Assembly: GCA_000174895.1 (NCBI GenBank) | Contig: ACOK01000114.1 | Span: 61,636-125,635 of the forward strand | From: Ruminococcus flavefaciens FD-1 | GTDB taxonomy: Bacteria; Bacillota; Clostridia; Oscillospirales; Ruminococcaceae | DNA length: 64,000 nt | Direction of reading: 5' to 3' | Shown: positions 1 through 8,931 of the stretch, in pieces | Position numbering within the stretch: the first letter of the stretch is position 1 | Layout of the letters: every line of letters begins with the position of its first letter | Made by a program: the position numbers and the translations under genes | The notes under the pieces: model-generated | Database searches by the model: none | Told to the model about the DNA's origin: nothing | The model's input: only the letters and a program-made list of their open reading frames with translations

Positions 1-801
1 TCACTGTCCATCACCTCCTGCGGTAATTTTTTGTAGAAGCAATAAACCGCTGCTGCAATGACGAATGCTGCCGATGCATAAATTATTTCCATCTGTATTG
101 CTGTTACTGTTTTGGTCAGATAAAGTGCTGAAAGCATATCATATCCGAAGTGAAGAAGTATTGCAATCGGATAAAGCATGATGTACTTCTTGTTCTTGGC
201 AGCTGCAAATACAAGAACAGAGCATGATATATGGAACGTCATAGCGGATATCCGCTCGAAAACTGCCGGAAGTACTGAAGAAAAAGTAGAAGCGGATACA
301 GCTTTCAGCTGTTCAGTTGCGAGGGCTATTGTGGCTTCGTCCATATCTGCTGTGATCTTTTCGGTATTGCCCGAGTTTATCATGATGCCCATAACGATGT
401 AAGTGATAGCCGTTGAAAGAATAAGGAAAAGTGCTTCAAATCCGCCGTGACCGATTCCGTAGCTGATGGCGTTTTTCTTGTCATGATTCTTTTTCATGGC
501 AGTCCTGAAGGCAATAAATCGGCCTGTTTCCTCGAAAAGTCCTGCAAATACTGAGGCAACAACAGTAGTAAGGACAGGGCTGTTTTTTATTGCGGGCAAA
601 CTCAAAATCAGCACTTTCGGGATATTCTCCAGAACCATCGCCGACACAAAAAATGTGACCGCACCGATGAGATAAAGCTCAAACGGCTGTTTTGTTTTCT
701 TCTTCCAGATAAGAGAGACGAGCCGCTACAAGAGCGATGACCAGTATTGCCTGTAATCCGATCGCTGCAAATGCAGTATTTGTGAATCTGATATTTTCCA
801 T
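1..801 (-). pseudogene. YhfC-family intramembrane protease, frameshifted, runs to window edge
   Basis: The reading frame begins at an ATG at 801-799 behind a strong AAAGGAGG site and encodes a hydrophobic N-terminus (MENIRFTNTAFAAIG...). It closes early after about 40 residues (LEEENKTAV, stop). Skipping one base near 718-728 restores a long membrane frame (WKKKTKQPFELYLIG onward) that continues to the left edge without a stop. That frame carries the YhfC family signatures EETGRF, GIGHGGFEALF and HFGYD, the presumed metal/glutamate sites of this CPBP-like intramembrane protease group. About five membrane segments are visible. The substrate is unknown. The single-base interruption may be a sequencing error or true inactivation. 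The promoter region is unusually elaborate. Confidence 0.72.
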
Positions 802-831
802 GATAGTCCTCCTTTGAAAAGTGAACAATGT

Positions 832-953
832 TATTTTGATAAACGTCTAAATACCAGGTATTAATTTGGACGGAGTATTTAGATATCCGTCTAAATATAA
901 TATACCACAACAGTCTGATTTTGTCAAGTGGTATTTTGATAATTATCTAAATA
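832..953. promoter_or_regulatory. Three 22-bp palindromic operators around the YhfC promoter
   Basis: Three copies of TATTTWGA-N6-TCTAAATA occur at 832-853, 876-897 and 932-953. The middle copy has perfect 8-base arms and the outer two have one arm mismatch. Copy two lies just downstream of the -10 and copy three just upstream of the -35, so a bound dimer would block the promoter. A cognate regulator (TetR, PadR or BlaI-like by site geometry) is not seen in the window. It may lie beyond the left edge, where YhfC neighbours are often regulators. Confidence 0.7.
899..927 (-). promoter_or_regulatory. Sigma-A type promoter of the YhfC-family gene
   Basis: On the minus strand TTGACA (922-927) and TATATT (899-904) are separated by exactly 17 bases, a near-consensus promoter about 95 bases upstream of the ATG at 801. 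It is bracketed by the palindromic operators described separately. Confidence 0.75.
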
Positions 954-1006
954 GCTGTTAGCAGAAAATAACGCTCCCCATGTATTACTCAAAGGGAGCG
1001 CTCGGA

Positions 1007-1477
1007 TCATTCTTTTACATTGAGCCAGAATTCGCCTTCAAAATCAGCAGTCTGTTCAGGATCGGAGTAACCGTCGGTGATAGCCTTTCCGCTTATTTTA
1101 ACGTGAAGGAGTTCGCCTTCCATGCCTATTATATTCCATTTATAATTGATCAGCGGTTCGTGCTCGAAAATGTACATTGTGTCTTCTCTCTCATCGGCTT
1201 CCTCAACGTCCTTGACTTCAAATTCCATGCCGATGATGTCTTCGAGATCTTCTTTACCTGTGGCAAATTCGTTTATGATGATCTCGGGACTAACTTCTTC
1301 ATCGCCGAATTCGCCTTCTTCAAACCATACATCCATGGAAAGAGTTTTAGTAATAATTTCTCTTTCCTCGTCGATATCCTCGTCATTATCAAATAAACTG
1401 ATATAGGTCATGTCGCAGTCCTTGACTGCAAATTCGTGACCGCCTAAAATGAGTTTGCCTCTCTGAACATCTGCCAT
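1007..1477 (-). CDS. Hypothetical acidic protein
   Basis: This encodes about 156 residues beginning MADVQRGKLILGGHEF. I chose the ATG at 1477 because AGAGGT sits six bases upstream, whereas an ATG 18 bases earlier has no ribosome binding site. The protein is strongly acidic (runs such as DNDEDIDEE and EEGEFGDEE), has no signal peptide or membrane segment, and is rich in beta-type alternation (LLHVKISGKAI). I do not recognise the family. It is monocistronic, between the YhfC operators and the esterase. Confidence 0.7.
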   Translation of the reverse strand: MADVQRGKLILGGHEFAVKDCDMTYISLFDNDEDIDEEREIITKTLSMDVWFEEGEFGDEEVSPEIIINEFATGKEDLEDIIGMEFEVKDVEEADEREDTMYIFEHEPLINYKWNIIGMEGELLHVKISGKAITDGYSDPEQTADFEGEFWLNVKE

Positions 1478-1566
1478 AATAATACCTCTTTTCAATCATG
1501 ATAACAGCAAAGCTGTACGTCAATTATAACATAATGCATTAAATATGTCAATCATAATTGTGAATA

Positions 1567-3190
1567 TTATTCGACAGGCGGATAAAACTTTATAAGCATT
1601 TCCGTCAGCATTTCGGGTATGAACTGATAATGTGCCGAATCGGGATAGATCTTGCATTCCACGTCTGCACCGTGAGAATCGAGTCTTTCTTTAAGGTGCT
1701 GTATTCCTTCAAGTGTGGAATCGTTATCTCCGTAGTATTCCTCATAAACGGGGGTCTTCATCAGCTCCGCCGCAGATAAAGATTCTCTTGTCACAGCTTT
1801 CATTTCGGTCAAAGTAGCCGTATTCATTCAGAACTTCATCCTGATCCACATAGGGAAGAAATCCGGGAGACCAGAAAACGGGACTTCCGATTATGTAGTT
1901 ATGGAACGGCTGATTCTCGAATTTATCTGAGTTGAATGCAGCATAGTGTGCGAAAGTACCGCCAAGTGAGTGACCGTACAGCGTGGAATTTCCGAAGTCG
2001 ATGTTGTACTCCTCGCCCAGATACGGCATCAGGTCATCGGTGATGAAGCTGAGGAATTCTTCGGATTTGTCACTGTAGAAGTGAACACGGTTTGTGTCGT
2101 CGGTGCCGTCCATTGAATAGTCAAAGCCGATGCTGACAAGTATAACATCGTCAGCACTTCCCTCCTCCATAGCCTTTCGCATATCCGCACAGTTGTTGAA
2201 TCTCCATACACCGTCGGTCAGTACGTAGGCAGGATAAAAATTGCCGGGAGAAAAATCAGGGGGCAGAGTCACATGAACAGTGAAACTGCTGTCAAGCTGC
2301 TCGTCGTAGATGCTGTATTCACGGACAAATGGAGCGATCTCCTCAATTTTGTCACAGTCGATCTCCCATGTGTTTGTTGATTCGCAGTTGATCTGTTCTA
2401 AATATTTTTCCGTCGTTCCATATTCTATTTTCTTATAGGACTGATCTATGACTGCTTCCCATATGGCAACATTTTTCTTATAATTATCCTCAACCTCCTC
2501 GGCGGTATAATCCATTATTTTTCCGTCGATTTCGCAGGATTCATGAAGAAAAGGCTTGAACTCTTCAAAATCAGCGAATGTGATCTGTGGATCTCCGTTT
2601 TTGAATTCCTCGTATAATTTGTTGTAGTCTTCTTCAGTTATTTCGTTTCCATCGGAATCAAGATATATTGCTCCTTCTTCATTGAAAACAGTATAACAGG
2701 GAGGCTTTTTGTAAACAGTCAGTTCTCCGCCGTCATAATCAAGTTCAGGAATCTGAGACAGCTGGATATATTCACCGTCAACAAAAGCTGAATTTATCGT
2801 TTTGCTCCCATCAGCAGGTTCGTTTGACCAGTATTCGATATTTTGCTCGATCTCCTCATCAGTTACATAACTCATGTCAGGATTCTTTTCACGGAAATGT
2901 TTCAAGTGGTCCGCAAAATTGTCAGCGCTCCATATTTCAAGGCAGACGCCGTCAGGGATAGTTATTTCCTTATCGATACCCTGCATATGATCGAAAACCG
3001 TAAGATCTCCGACAGTAATTTTACTGCGTTCATTTTCGGTCATGTGATTGGTCAGGCTGATGGGTTCGGATACTTCCATGGTCACCGGTGACGAGGTTTC
3101 ACTGACGGAACTTGTCGGGCTGTTCTGCCTGCATGATGAGGCATTGAGTAAAATGGTGAGTGAAAATATAATTGCTGTGATACGTTTCAT
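1567..3190 (-). pseudogene. Secreted lipoprotein esterase (alpha/beta hydrolase), frameshifted near the C-terminus
   Basis: The protein starts MKRITAIIFSLTILLNASSC, a lipoprotein signal peptide with a lipobox cysteine, then a long acidic N-terminal half of unknown fold. A putative-esterase (Fes/esterase D-like) domain follows, with the nucleophile elbow GHSLGG. The first frame stops at 1742 after GGADEDPRL. The second frame (from about 1756 to 1567) supplies VYEEYYGDN...KIYPDSAHYQFIPEML, including the expected catalytic His. The frames join if one C is removed from the five-C run (GACCCCCG on the minus strand; 1750-1754). It is probably an extracytoplasmic carbohydrate or siderophore esterase; the substrate cannot be told. 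The gene is either inactive or misread. Confidence 0.75.
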
Positions 3191-3206
3191 AGATGATACT
3201 CCTTTC

Positions 3207-3387
3207 TATAGGCAACACCGCACAAAGCCCGCCTGACGGCTTTGCACTGAATCTGCGGACATATTTTCCGTCATCTTGCACAGAAATCCCTTGACATACG
3301 ATAGTATGCCTGCGGAATTTCTATACAATCTGACGAAAAAATCTGTCGGCGCATCTTCAGCACAAGCTTTGTGAGGTGTTGCCTATA
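3207..3387. mobile_element. Small MITE-like element with 22-bp terminal inverted repeats
   Basis: The ends (3207-3228 and 3366-3387) are inverted copies matching at 21 of 22 positions and begin TATAGGCAACACC. The 181-bp element has no coding capacity. It sits immediately upstream of the esterase ribosome binding site, so it probably replaced or supplies that gene's promoter. No transposase of this type is in the window. Confidence 0.72.
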
Positions 3388-3447
3388 TTAATAAGTGCTC
3401 TTAACAGCCCAAAAAGATTCAGTTCACTTTCAATTTTGTACCAATAA

Positions 3448-3476
3448 ACAAAAATCGCCCTCACAAGGAGAGCGAT
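3448..3476 (-). terminator. Rho-independent terminator of the fumC-hdr-flx-frd operon
   Basis: On the minus strand the stem ATCGCTCTC/AGGGCGAT (with a G-U pair) is followed by TTTTTG, directly after the exporter stop codon. Confidence 0.75.
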
Positions 3477-3482
3477 ATTGTT

Positions 3483-4697
3483 TTACTTGAACAGTATTAT
3501 CAGGAACTGCGATACAAGCACTACAGAAATAAGTGCTACAGGATAAGTTGCCGCATATGCTGATGCAACGTTCTCTGTGCCTGCTGTGCTGATGAGTGTA
3601 CCGAGGGCAGGTGTGGATGTCATACCGCCTGTGATAGAGCCGAGATTGTTGAGGAGGCTCAGCTTCAGCACGTACTTCGCAAAGAGGAAGCCCAGTATCA
3701 TTGGTACGATGGTCATTATCATTCCGTAGAGGAAGTATACAGCATCGAAGTACTGCACGAACTTTGCACCGCCTGATACACCTGCTCCGATGAGGAAGAA
3801 CATAAGTCCGAGCTCACGGAAAACCTTGAGTGTGGTGTCCTTCGGAGTTACGGAGAACTTGCCGAAGTGTCCGAAATGGCCGAAAATAAGTGAAACGAGG
3901 AGGCATCCGCCTGTAGTCGAAAGTGAGAAATTGCCGAACTTGAACGAACCTATGATGATTCCGAGAGCTGCTGCAAGTGAGAATGGCATGATGCCGAAAT
4001 CGTCCATTTCAAGCATTCCGCCCATCTTCTTGGACTTCTCTGACTTTTTACTGCCTGTAGGAGCAAGGAGCTCTCTTTCGTGAGCCATGTCAGCCTTCAT
4101 GATCTTAGGGATGATCTGGACAAAGAGTACAACACCGATAACGCCGAAGATGTAAGCGATAGCGTAGCCAACAGAAACAATGCTCTGGAGGTGGTCACTG
4201 CCTACAGCATCCTTAGCTGCGGAGAATCCCGGAGTACTTGTAAGTGCGCCTGAGAGAATACCTGTCAGCATTGCTGTGAATTCGTCGCTCTGGAGGTCAG
4301 TGAAGTTTCTGCCGACCAGTATGCAGCCTGCGCAGACGAGTCCGCCGCTGAAAATGATGATTATAGCAAGCAATACGTATGATTTGAAGTTCTTCTTGAA
4401 GTTGGCAAAGAAATTAGGTCCTGCGATGAATCCTACAGCCGTAACAAAAAGTATCAGGCCAAGATTATCGACAATCTTTAATGCATTAGTAACGAAGTCA
4501 GTGTTTATCTCGTCTGAAAGCTGCTTGTAAAAAACGCAGCCGTAAAGCAGTGCAACGATAAATACACCTGCTGTGCCAAGGGAAACGCCTTTGATAGTGA
4601 TTCTTCCGAGGATGTATCCGAGAGCGGCAATGGCGATAACCGATATCATCAGAAAGCCAACGCCGTGGATCGAAAGAATACCGTTAAAAAAATCCAT
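3483..4697 (-). CDS. Aspartate-alanine-exchanger family transporter, probable succinate/dicarboxylate exporter
   Basis: This is a 404-residue membrane protein with about ten hydrophobic segments in two halves. Each half carries the family signature around GALTSTPG (residues ~150-160) and GGMTSTPA (~365-375). These are hallmarks of the AspT/YidE/YbjL exchanger family. Family members usually have a central TrkA-C regulatory region and about 540 residues; here only a short Lys/Ser-rich linker (TGSKKSEKSKK) remains. The gene is last in the fumarase-fumarate reductase operon. Since a family member (SucE of Corynebacterium) exports succinate, succinate efflux or fumarate/succinate exchange is the best guess. 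Substrate assignment rests on context only. Confidence 0.82.
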   Translation of the reverse strand: MDFFNGILSIHGVGFLMISVIAIAALGYILGRITIKGVSLGTAGVFIVALLYGCVFYKQLSDEINTDFVTNALKIVDNLGLILFVTAVGFIAGPNFFANFKKNFKSYVLLAIIIIFSGGLVCAGCILVGRNFTDLQSDEFTAMLTGILSGALTSTPGFSAAKDAVGSDHLQSIVSVGYAIAYIFGVIGVVLFVQIIPKIMKADMAHERELLAPTGSKKSEKSKKMGGMLEMDDFGIMPFSLAAALGIIIGSFKFGNFSLSTTGGCLLVSLIFGHFGHFGKFSVTPKDTTLKVFRELGLMFFLIGAGVSGGAKFVQYFDAVYFLYGMIMTIVPMILGFLFAKYVLKLSLLNNLGSITGGMTSTPALGTLISTAGTENVASAYAATYPVALISVVLVSQFLIILFK

Positions 4698-4738
4698 TAT
4701 TGATCACTTTTCTTTCTTATTATATTTGGACACACTTA

Positions 4739-4759
4739 CGGGACGCATTTAGCGTCCCG
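4739..4759 (-). other. Intercistronic hairpin between frdA and the exporter
   Basis: A perfect 8-bp stem (CGGGACGC/GCGTCCCG) with a 5-base loop and no U tract. It lies in the only sizeable gap (68 bases) of the operon and could stabilise the upstream mRNA or set the exporter's expression level. Confidence 0.5.
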
Positions 4760-4765
4760 ATAGAA

Positions 4766-6370
4766 TTATTTGCTTTTTCTTGCGTAGTGAGGAAGCAACA
4801 TAGGTGATGGTGTATCTGTTGCACAGCCTGCCTCATTGAGTTCCTTGTTAAACTTCTCGATATGTGAGAGAGTCAGCTTTCCGGGAACTGCTGTTTCCTT
4901 TGCCTTTGCAGCTGCGTGGATACCAGCGTTTCTGCCGAATACGATAACGTCAAGGAGTGAGTTGCCCATAAGACGGTTTCTGCCGTGGATACCGCCTGCA
5001 ACCTCGCCTGCTGCGTAAAGATTCTCTACGTCAGTCTCGCACTTGTCTGTGATATTCAGACCGCCGTTCTGGTAGTGGAGAGTAGGATAAACGAGGATAG
5101 GCTCCTTGCGGATATCGATGCCGTACTTGCCGAACATTCTCATCATAGCAGGAATGCGCTTCTCGATAGTGCCCTCGCCGTGGATAAGCTCGATCATAGG
5201 AGTATCAAGCCAGATAGCCTTGCCCAGGTTTGTCTCGATGCCCTTGTCACGCTCTGTGCACTCACGGATGATGGATGCAGCTGTTACGTCACGGGTCTCA
5301 AGGGGATGCATGAATACTTCGCCGTCGATATTTACCAGCTTAGCGCCAAGTGAACGAACCTTCTCGGTAACGAGAGCGCCGAAGATCTGCTCAGGATAGC
5401 CTGTACCTGTCGGATGATACTGGAGAGTATCAGCATAAAGAAGGCTTGCACCGACTCTGTAGCCAAGGATAAGACCGTCAGCTGTTGCGCCGTAGTGGTT
5501 GGATGTGGGGAATCCCTGATAGTGGAGACGTCCTGCACCGCCTGTAGCGATGATAACTACCTTTGCTCTTGCAACGAGGAGTTCCTTTGTCTCCATGTTC
5601 ATGAGAACTGCACCGGCAGCCTTGCCGTTTTCGTCGAGGATGATCTCAACAGCAGCTGTAAAGTCTACAACAGGTATTCCTCTGTTTATAACTTCATCAC
5701 GGAGAGTACGCATGATCTCTGCGCCTGAGTAGTCCTTTGCAGCGTGCATACGCTTTCTGGAAGTACCGCCGCCGTGAGTTGTTACCATTGTGCCGTCTGC
5801 TTCCTTGTCAAACTCAACACCAAGCTTGTTGAGCCACTGGATAGCCTCAGGAGCCTTTGTTACAAGCTTTGCTACCAGTTCAGGCTTAGCTGCGAAATGT
5901 CCGCCGCCGAAAGCGTCAATGAAGTGGATAGCAGGAGAATCGTTAGGCTTGTCAGCAGCCTGGATGCCGCCCTCAGCCATCATTGTGTTAGCGTCACCGA
6001 TACGAAGCTTTGTAACGATCATAGCCTTGGCGCCTGCCTCATCAGCTTCGATAGCAGCTGATGCACCTGCACCGCCGCCGCCGATGATGAGTACGTCTGT
6101 ATCGTAATCAGGTGAGGAAAGATCTACGTCAGCTGCGCTTATACGGCTCTTTCCCTGTAACAGGTCAGCAAGCTGTGTGGGGACCTTGTCGCCCTTGTTC
6201 ACGCCGGCTGCGAGAATGCTGAATTCCCCTTCCTTGTAGTCGGGATGAAAATGAGCAAGGAGAGTATCCTTTTCCTCAGCAGTCATTCTTCTTGGTTCAA
6301 GAGCAGCATTTTCAGCTCTGTTAGCTGCAACGACCTTTGCAAGCTCGTTAAGTTTTTCTATTTTGTACAT
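4766..6370 (-). CDS. frdA: Soluble fumarate reductase/succinate dehydrogenase-type flavoprotein subunit
   Basis: This encodes 534 residues. After a 70-residue extension comes the FAD-binding motif DVLIIGGGGAGASAA. Catalytic-site motifs include HPTG (in LQYHPTGTGYPEQ), TRD with the active-site Arg, and the C-terminal AAGEVAGGIHGRNRLMGNSL region. The position that holds the FAD-linking His in membrane Sdh/Frd enzymes (HTxAxxGG) reads NTMMAEGG, so FAD is probably non-covalent. It should reduce fumarate to succinate in the cytoplasm, receiving electrons from FrdB. The start follows GGGAGGAG. No membrane anchor genes are present, which separates it from quinone-linked complexes and points to methanogen TfrA-like or other soluble enzymes. 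Confidence 0.88.
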   Translation of the reverse strand: MYKIEKLNELAKVVAANRAENAALEPRRMTAEEKDTLLAHFHPDYKEGEFSILAAGVNKGDKVPTQLADLLQGKSRISAADVDLSSPDYDTDVLIIGGGGAGASAAIEADEAGAKAMIVTKLRIGDANTMMAEGGIQAADKPNDSPAIHFIDAFGGGHFAAKPELVAKLVTKAPEAIQWLNKLGVEFDKEADGTMVTTHGGGTSRKRMHAAKDYSGAEIMRTLRDEVINRGIPVVDFTAAVEIILDENGKAAGAVLMNMETKELLVARAKVVIIATGGAGRLHYQGFPTSNHYGATADGLILGYRVGASLLYADTLQYHPTGTGYPEQIFGALVTEKVRSLGAKLVNIDGEVFMHPLETRDVTAASIIRECTERDKGIETNLGKAIWLDTPMIELIHGEGTIEKRIPAMMRMFGKYGIDIRKEPILVYPTLHYQNGGLNITDKCETDVENLYAAGEVAGGIHGRNRLMGNSLLDVIVFGRNAGIHAAAKAKETAVPGKLTLSHIEKFNKELNEAGCATDTPSPMLLPHYARKSK

Positions 6371-6385
6371 ATGCGCTCTCCTCCC

Positions 6386-7069
6386 TTACTTCTCGATCTC
6401 ACGGTTGTTGTACATTTCCTTCAGCTCGTCAACATTTGTAACGGCCTTGGACATGAGTTCTGCGATCTTCTCATCGAAAATACCCTCGTTGATCTCGTTT
6501 ACACGGTCACTGAGGTGTCCGCACTCGGGAGCGATGTACTTGCCGTTGAGACGTCTTGCAAGCATAGCTACCTGTGGGTGTGAGATACCGGCAGGGCAGC
6601 GTGATGAACATACGCCGCACATTACGCAGTCGAAGCTTTCCTCAGCGCACTTCTCGTACTCGCCTCTCTGAGCGTATGCGATATACTGCATAACATTCAG
6701 TTCCTGAGTACAAGCCTTAGTGCAGGCGTTACAGCCGATACAGCTGTAGATCTCGGGGTAAAGCTGCATCATGATCTGCTGATTGGGCTTTATCTCCTCG
6801 ATGTTGTAAACTCTCTTTTCCAGCGGGAAGAAAGGCAGTGTAGCAACGTACATACCCTCCTGTACCTCTGTCTGACAGGCGAGACATCCGTGAAGCTCTA
6901 CCTCGCCTTTTATTCTGTAAATGGTAGCGCAGGCACCGCAGAAACCGTTACGGCATCCGCATCCTCTTACGAGCTCATAGCCTGCATATTCCATTGCTGT
7001 CATTATTGTAAGACCTGCAGGTACTTCGTACTTCTTACCGAACAGGTAAACATTTAACATATTTTCCAT
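6386..7069 (-). CDS. frdB: Fumarate reductase iron-sulfur subunit with [2Fe-2S] and two [4Fe-4S] sites
   Basis: This encodes 227 residues. The N-terminus carries a plant-type [2Fe-2S] site (GCGCRNGFCGAC, then GCLAC). The C-terminal half carries CIGCNACTKAC and CVMCGVCSSRCP for two cubane clusters. It lacks the CCG domains that methanogen TfrB adds, and the last cluster motif is ferredoxin-like rather than the [3Fe-4S] quinone-site form. It transfers electrons to FrdA; the likely donor is the Hdr-Flx module in the same operon. Start: ATG at 7069 after AGGAGG. The spacing to frdA is 15 bases. Confidence 0.85.
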   Translation of the reverse strand: MENMLNVYLFGKKYEVPAGLTIMTAMEYAGYELVRGCGCRNGFCGACATIYRIKGEVELHGCLACQTEVQEGMYVATLPFFPLEKRVYNIEEIKPNQQIMMQLYPEIYSCIGCNACTKACTQELNVMQYIAYAQRGEYEKCAEESFDCVMCGVCSSRCPAGISHPQVAMLARRLNGKYIAPECGHLSDRVNEINEGIFDEKIAELMSKAVTNVDELKEMYNNREIEK

Positions 7070-7084
7070 GCGAAATTATCCTCC

Positions 7085-7912
7085 TTAATACTCATCAGGC
7101 AGTTCGTCAAGCTGATCGAAACGGAAAACAGGGCCGTCCTTGCAGACGTACTTGTTACCGATGTTGCATCTTCCGCACTTGCCTACGCCGCACTTCATGC
7201 GAAGCTCCATAGTTGTATACACCTGTGTCTCAGTGAAGCCCAGCTCCTTGAGGCCTGCAAGGGTGAATTTTATCATAATAGGAGGTCCGCAGACAAGAAC
7301 AGTCTTGCTTGTAGAAGGCTGAAGCTCCTTGACATAGTTAGGAACGAATCCCACATGACCGTCCCAGCCCTCCTGAGGATTGTCGATAGTCAGGTTTACC
7401 TCGATATTCGGGTCAGCCATCCATTCGTCGATTATTTCCTGATAGTCGACCAGGTCATCCTTTGAACGTGAGCCGTAAACTACCTGTACATCGCCGTAGT
7501 TTGCTCTGTTGTCACGGACATAGTTGATAACGGAGCGGAGCGGTGCGAGACCTATACCGCCTGCGATGAACAGGAGGTCCTTGCCCTTCAGCTCAGTCTC
7601 AACAGGGAAAGCGTTGCCGTAAGGTCCACGGATAGTTATCTGCTGGCCTACGTCCATGGCGTGGAGCCAGTTTGTAAGGCATCCGCACTTCTTTATGCTG
7701 AATTCCATGAATTCTTTATTTGTAGGAGAAGAAGTGATAGAGAACATAGCCTCGCCGACTCCGGGGATGGAAAGCATTGCGCACTGGCCGGGCATATGCT
7801 CGAAAACCTTTCCTCCTTCGGGGGATACTACCCTGAATGTCTTTACATCGGGGGTATCCTGTCTGATATCGGTAACTACACCGATGTAAGGGATCAATGT
7901 ATCGTTATTCAT
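7085..7912 (-). CDS. flxA: FlxA-like NADH-binding FAD/[2Fe-2S] oxidoreductase subunit
   Basis: About 275 residues from MNNDTLIPYIGVV. I chose the ATG at 7912 because GGAGGT lies just upstream and the codon overlaps the flxB stop as TGATG, giving translational coupling. The domains are a ferredoxin-reductase-type FAD fold (FSITSSP), a pyridine nucleotide fold (FIAGGIGLAPLRS and VLVCGPP), and a C-terminal [2Fe-2S] site (CGVGKCGRCN...VC) as in dihydroorotate dehydrogenase electron-transfer and anaerobic sulfite reductase B subunits. In FlxABCD complexes this subunit oxidises NADH. It should feed electrons to FlxB/C/D and HdrA. Confidence 0.83.
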   Translation of the reverse strand: MNNDTLIPYIGVVTDIRQDTPDVKTFRVVSPEGGKVFEHMPGQCAMLSIPGVGEAMFSITSSPTNKEFMEFSIKKCGCLTNWLHAMDVGQQITIRGPYGNAFPVETELKGKDLLFIAGGIGLAPLRSVINYVRDNRANYGDVQVVYGSRSKDDLVDYQEIIDEWMADPNIEVNLTIDNPQEGWDGHVGFVPNYVKELQPSTSKTVLVCGPPIMIKFTLAGLKELGFTETQVYTTMELRMKCGVGKCGRCNIGNKYVCKDGPVFRFDQLDELPDEY

Positions 7913-8931
7913 CACTTTACCTCCAATGCTTTCATTACCTTGACGATATTCATGGAGATAGGGCACTTGGAAAGACATCTTCCGCATCCTACGCAGCCGA
8001 ATTCGCCGTTATTGTTTGCCGGGAAATACACCAGCTTATGCATGAAGCGCTGACGGAAACGCTCAAGCTGAGTAAGTCTCGGGTTGCCGTGAGCCATCTT
8101 GGTAAAGTCTGAGTACATACATGAATCCCAGCAGCGGAAACGCTTGATACCGTGGCCTGTGTTGAAGTCCTTGATATCGTAGCACTGGCAGGTCGGACAA
8201 ACGAATGTACAGGTGCCGCATCCCAGACAAGCTTCGGAAAGGTCAGCCCATTTCTCTGAGTTGAAGTACTCGTTGAGCTTGTCGCCGCCGAAATTCTCGG
8301 TGCTGAGCTTTGCAAGAGGAAGCTTTTCCATAATTGCTCTTGCCTTTTCCTGGACCTCGCAAAGCTTTGCTGCATCGCCTTCTTCAAGAAGAGAAGCGAT
8401 GGAATCTATGAATGCCAGACCCTTGTCGTTGTTTGCAAGGAAGAAGATATTCTCGCCGTCATCGAAACAGGCTGCATCTCCCTCGGGTACAGTCGGGTCA
8501 ATGCCGAATGTCTTGCAGAAGCAGGTCTCGGCAGGACGTGTACAAGCCATAGTCACAACTGTGCCGTGGTCACGTCTGTTCTTGTAGTAGCTGTCAACAG
8601 GCTCGGCAAGGAATACCTTATCGAGGATAGTGAAGCTTCTCGCATCGCAGGCACGTACGCCGAATATAACAAAATTCTCGGATTCTTCACGTACATCAAT
8701 GACTTCGATGTTTTTGCCCTCCATCTTGAAATCCACAAGATTCTCGGTCTGAGGGAAGAAGAAATCCTTAGCGCTGCGGACTGTATTGAGAGCGCTGCTC
8801 ATAGTCATGCCGCTTTCGTACTTCTTATACTCGGCAGCACCGTCGTTTCTGTCTACGGGAAGATAGAGAGCCTGCTTTGCTGAAACAGCATCGAAAAGCT
8901 CATTAAGCTTTGATTTTGATATTTTAAGCAT
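7912..8931 (-). CDS. flxB: FlxB-like 4Fe-4S dicluster subunit
   Basis: This encodes 339 residues with an N-terminal domain of the anaerobic sulfite reductase A/4Fe-4S dicluster type. It ends with two cluster motifs, CLGCGTCTFVCPTC (about residue 225) and CVGCGRCLSKCP (about 310). It relays electrons between FlxA and the Hdr part. The gene overlaps flxC by one base at its start and flxA at its stop, so the three are translationally coupled. Similar proteins serve hydrogenases and sulfite reductases; the flx assignment rests on the ordered neighbours. Confidence 0.8.
   Translation of the reverse strand: MLKISKSKLNELFDAVSAKQALYLPVDRNDGAAEYKKYESGMTMSSALNTVRSAKDFFFPQTENLVDFKMEGKNIEVIDVREESENFVIFGVRACDARSFTILDKVFLAEPVDSYYKNRRDHGTVVTMACTRPAETCFCKTFGIDPTVPEGDAACFDDGENIFFLANNDKGLAFIDSIASLLEEGDAAKLCEVQEKARAIMEKLPLAKLSTENFGGDKLNEYFNSEKWADLSEACLGCGTCTFVCPTCQCYDIKDFNTGHGIKRFRCWDSCMYSDFTKMAHGNPRLTQLERFRQRFMHKLVYFPANNNGEFGCVGCGRCLSKCPISMNIVKVMKALEVK

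Noticed and set aside
608..910. 100-residue minus-strand ORF over the YhfC promoter
   Set aside because: It starts upstream of the mapped promoter, runs through the operators, and is only the out-of-frame reading of yhfC.
980..1396. 138-residue plus-strand ORF opposite the acidic hypothetical gene
   Set aside because: It is an antisense shadow: no RBS, and the minus-strand frame has a proper start and RBS.
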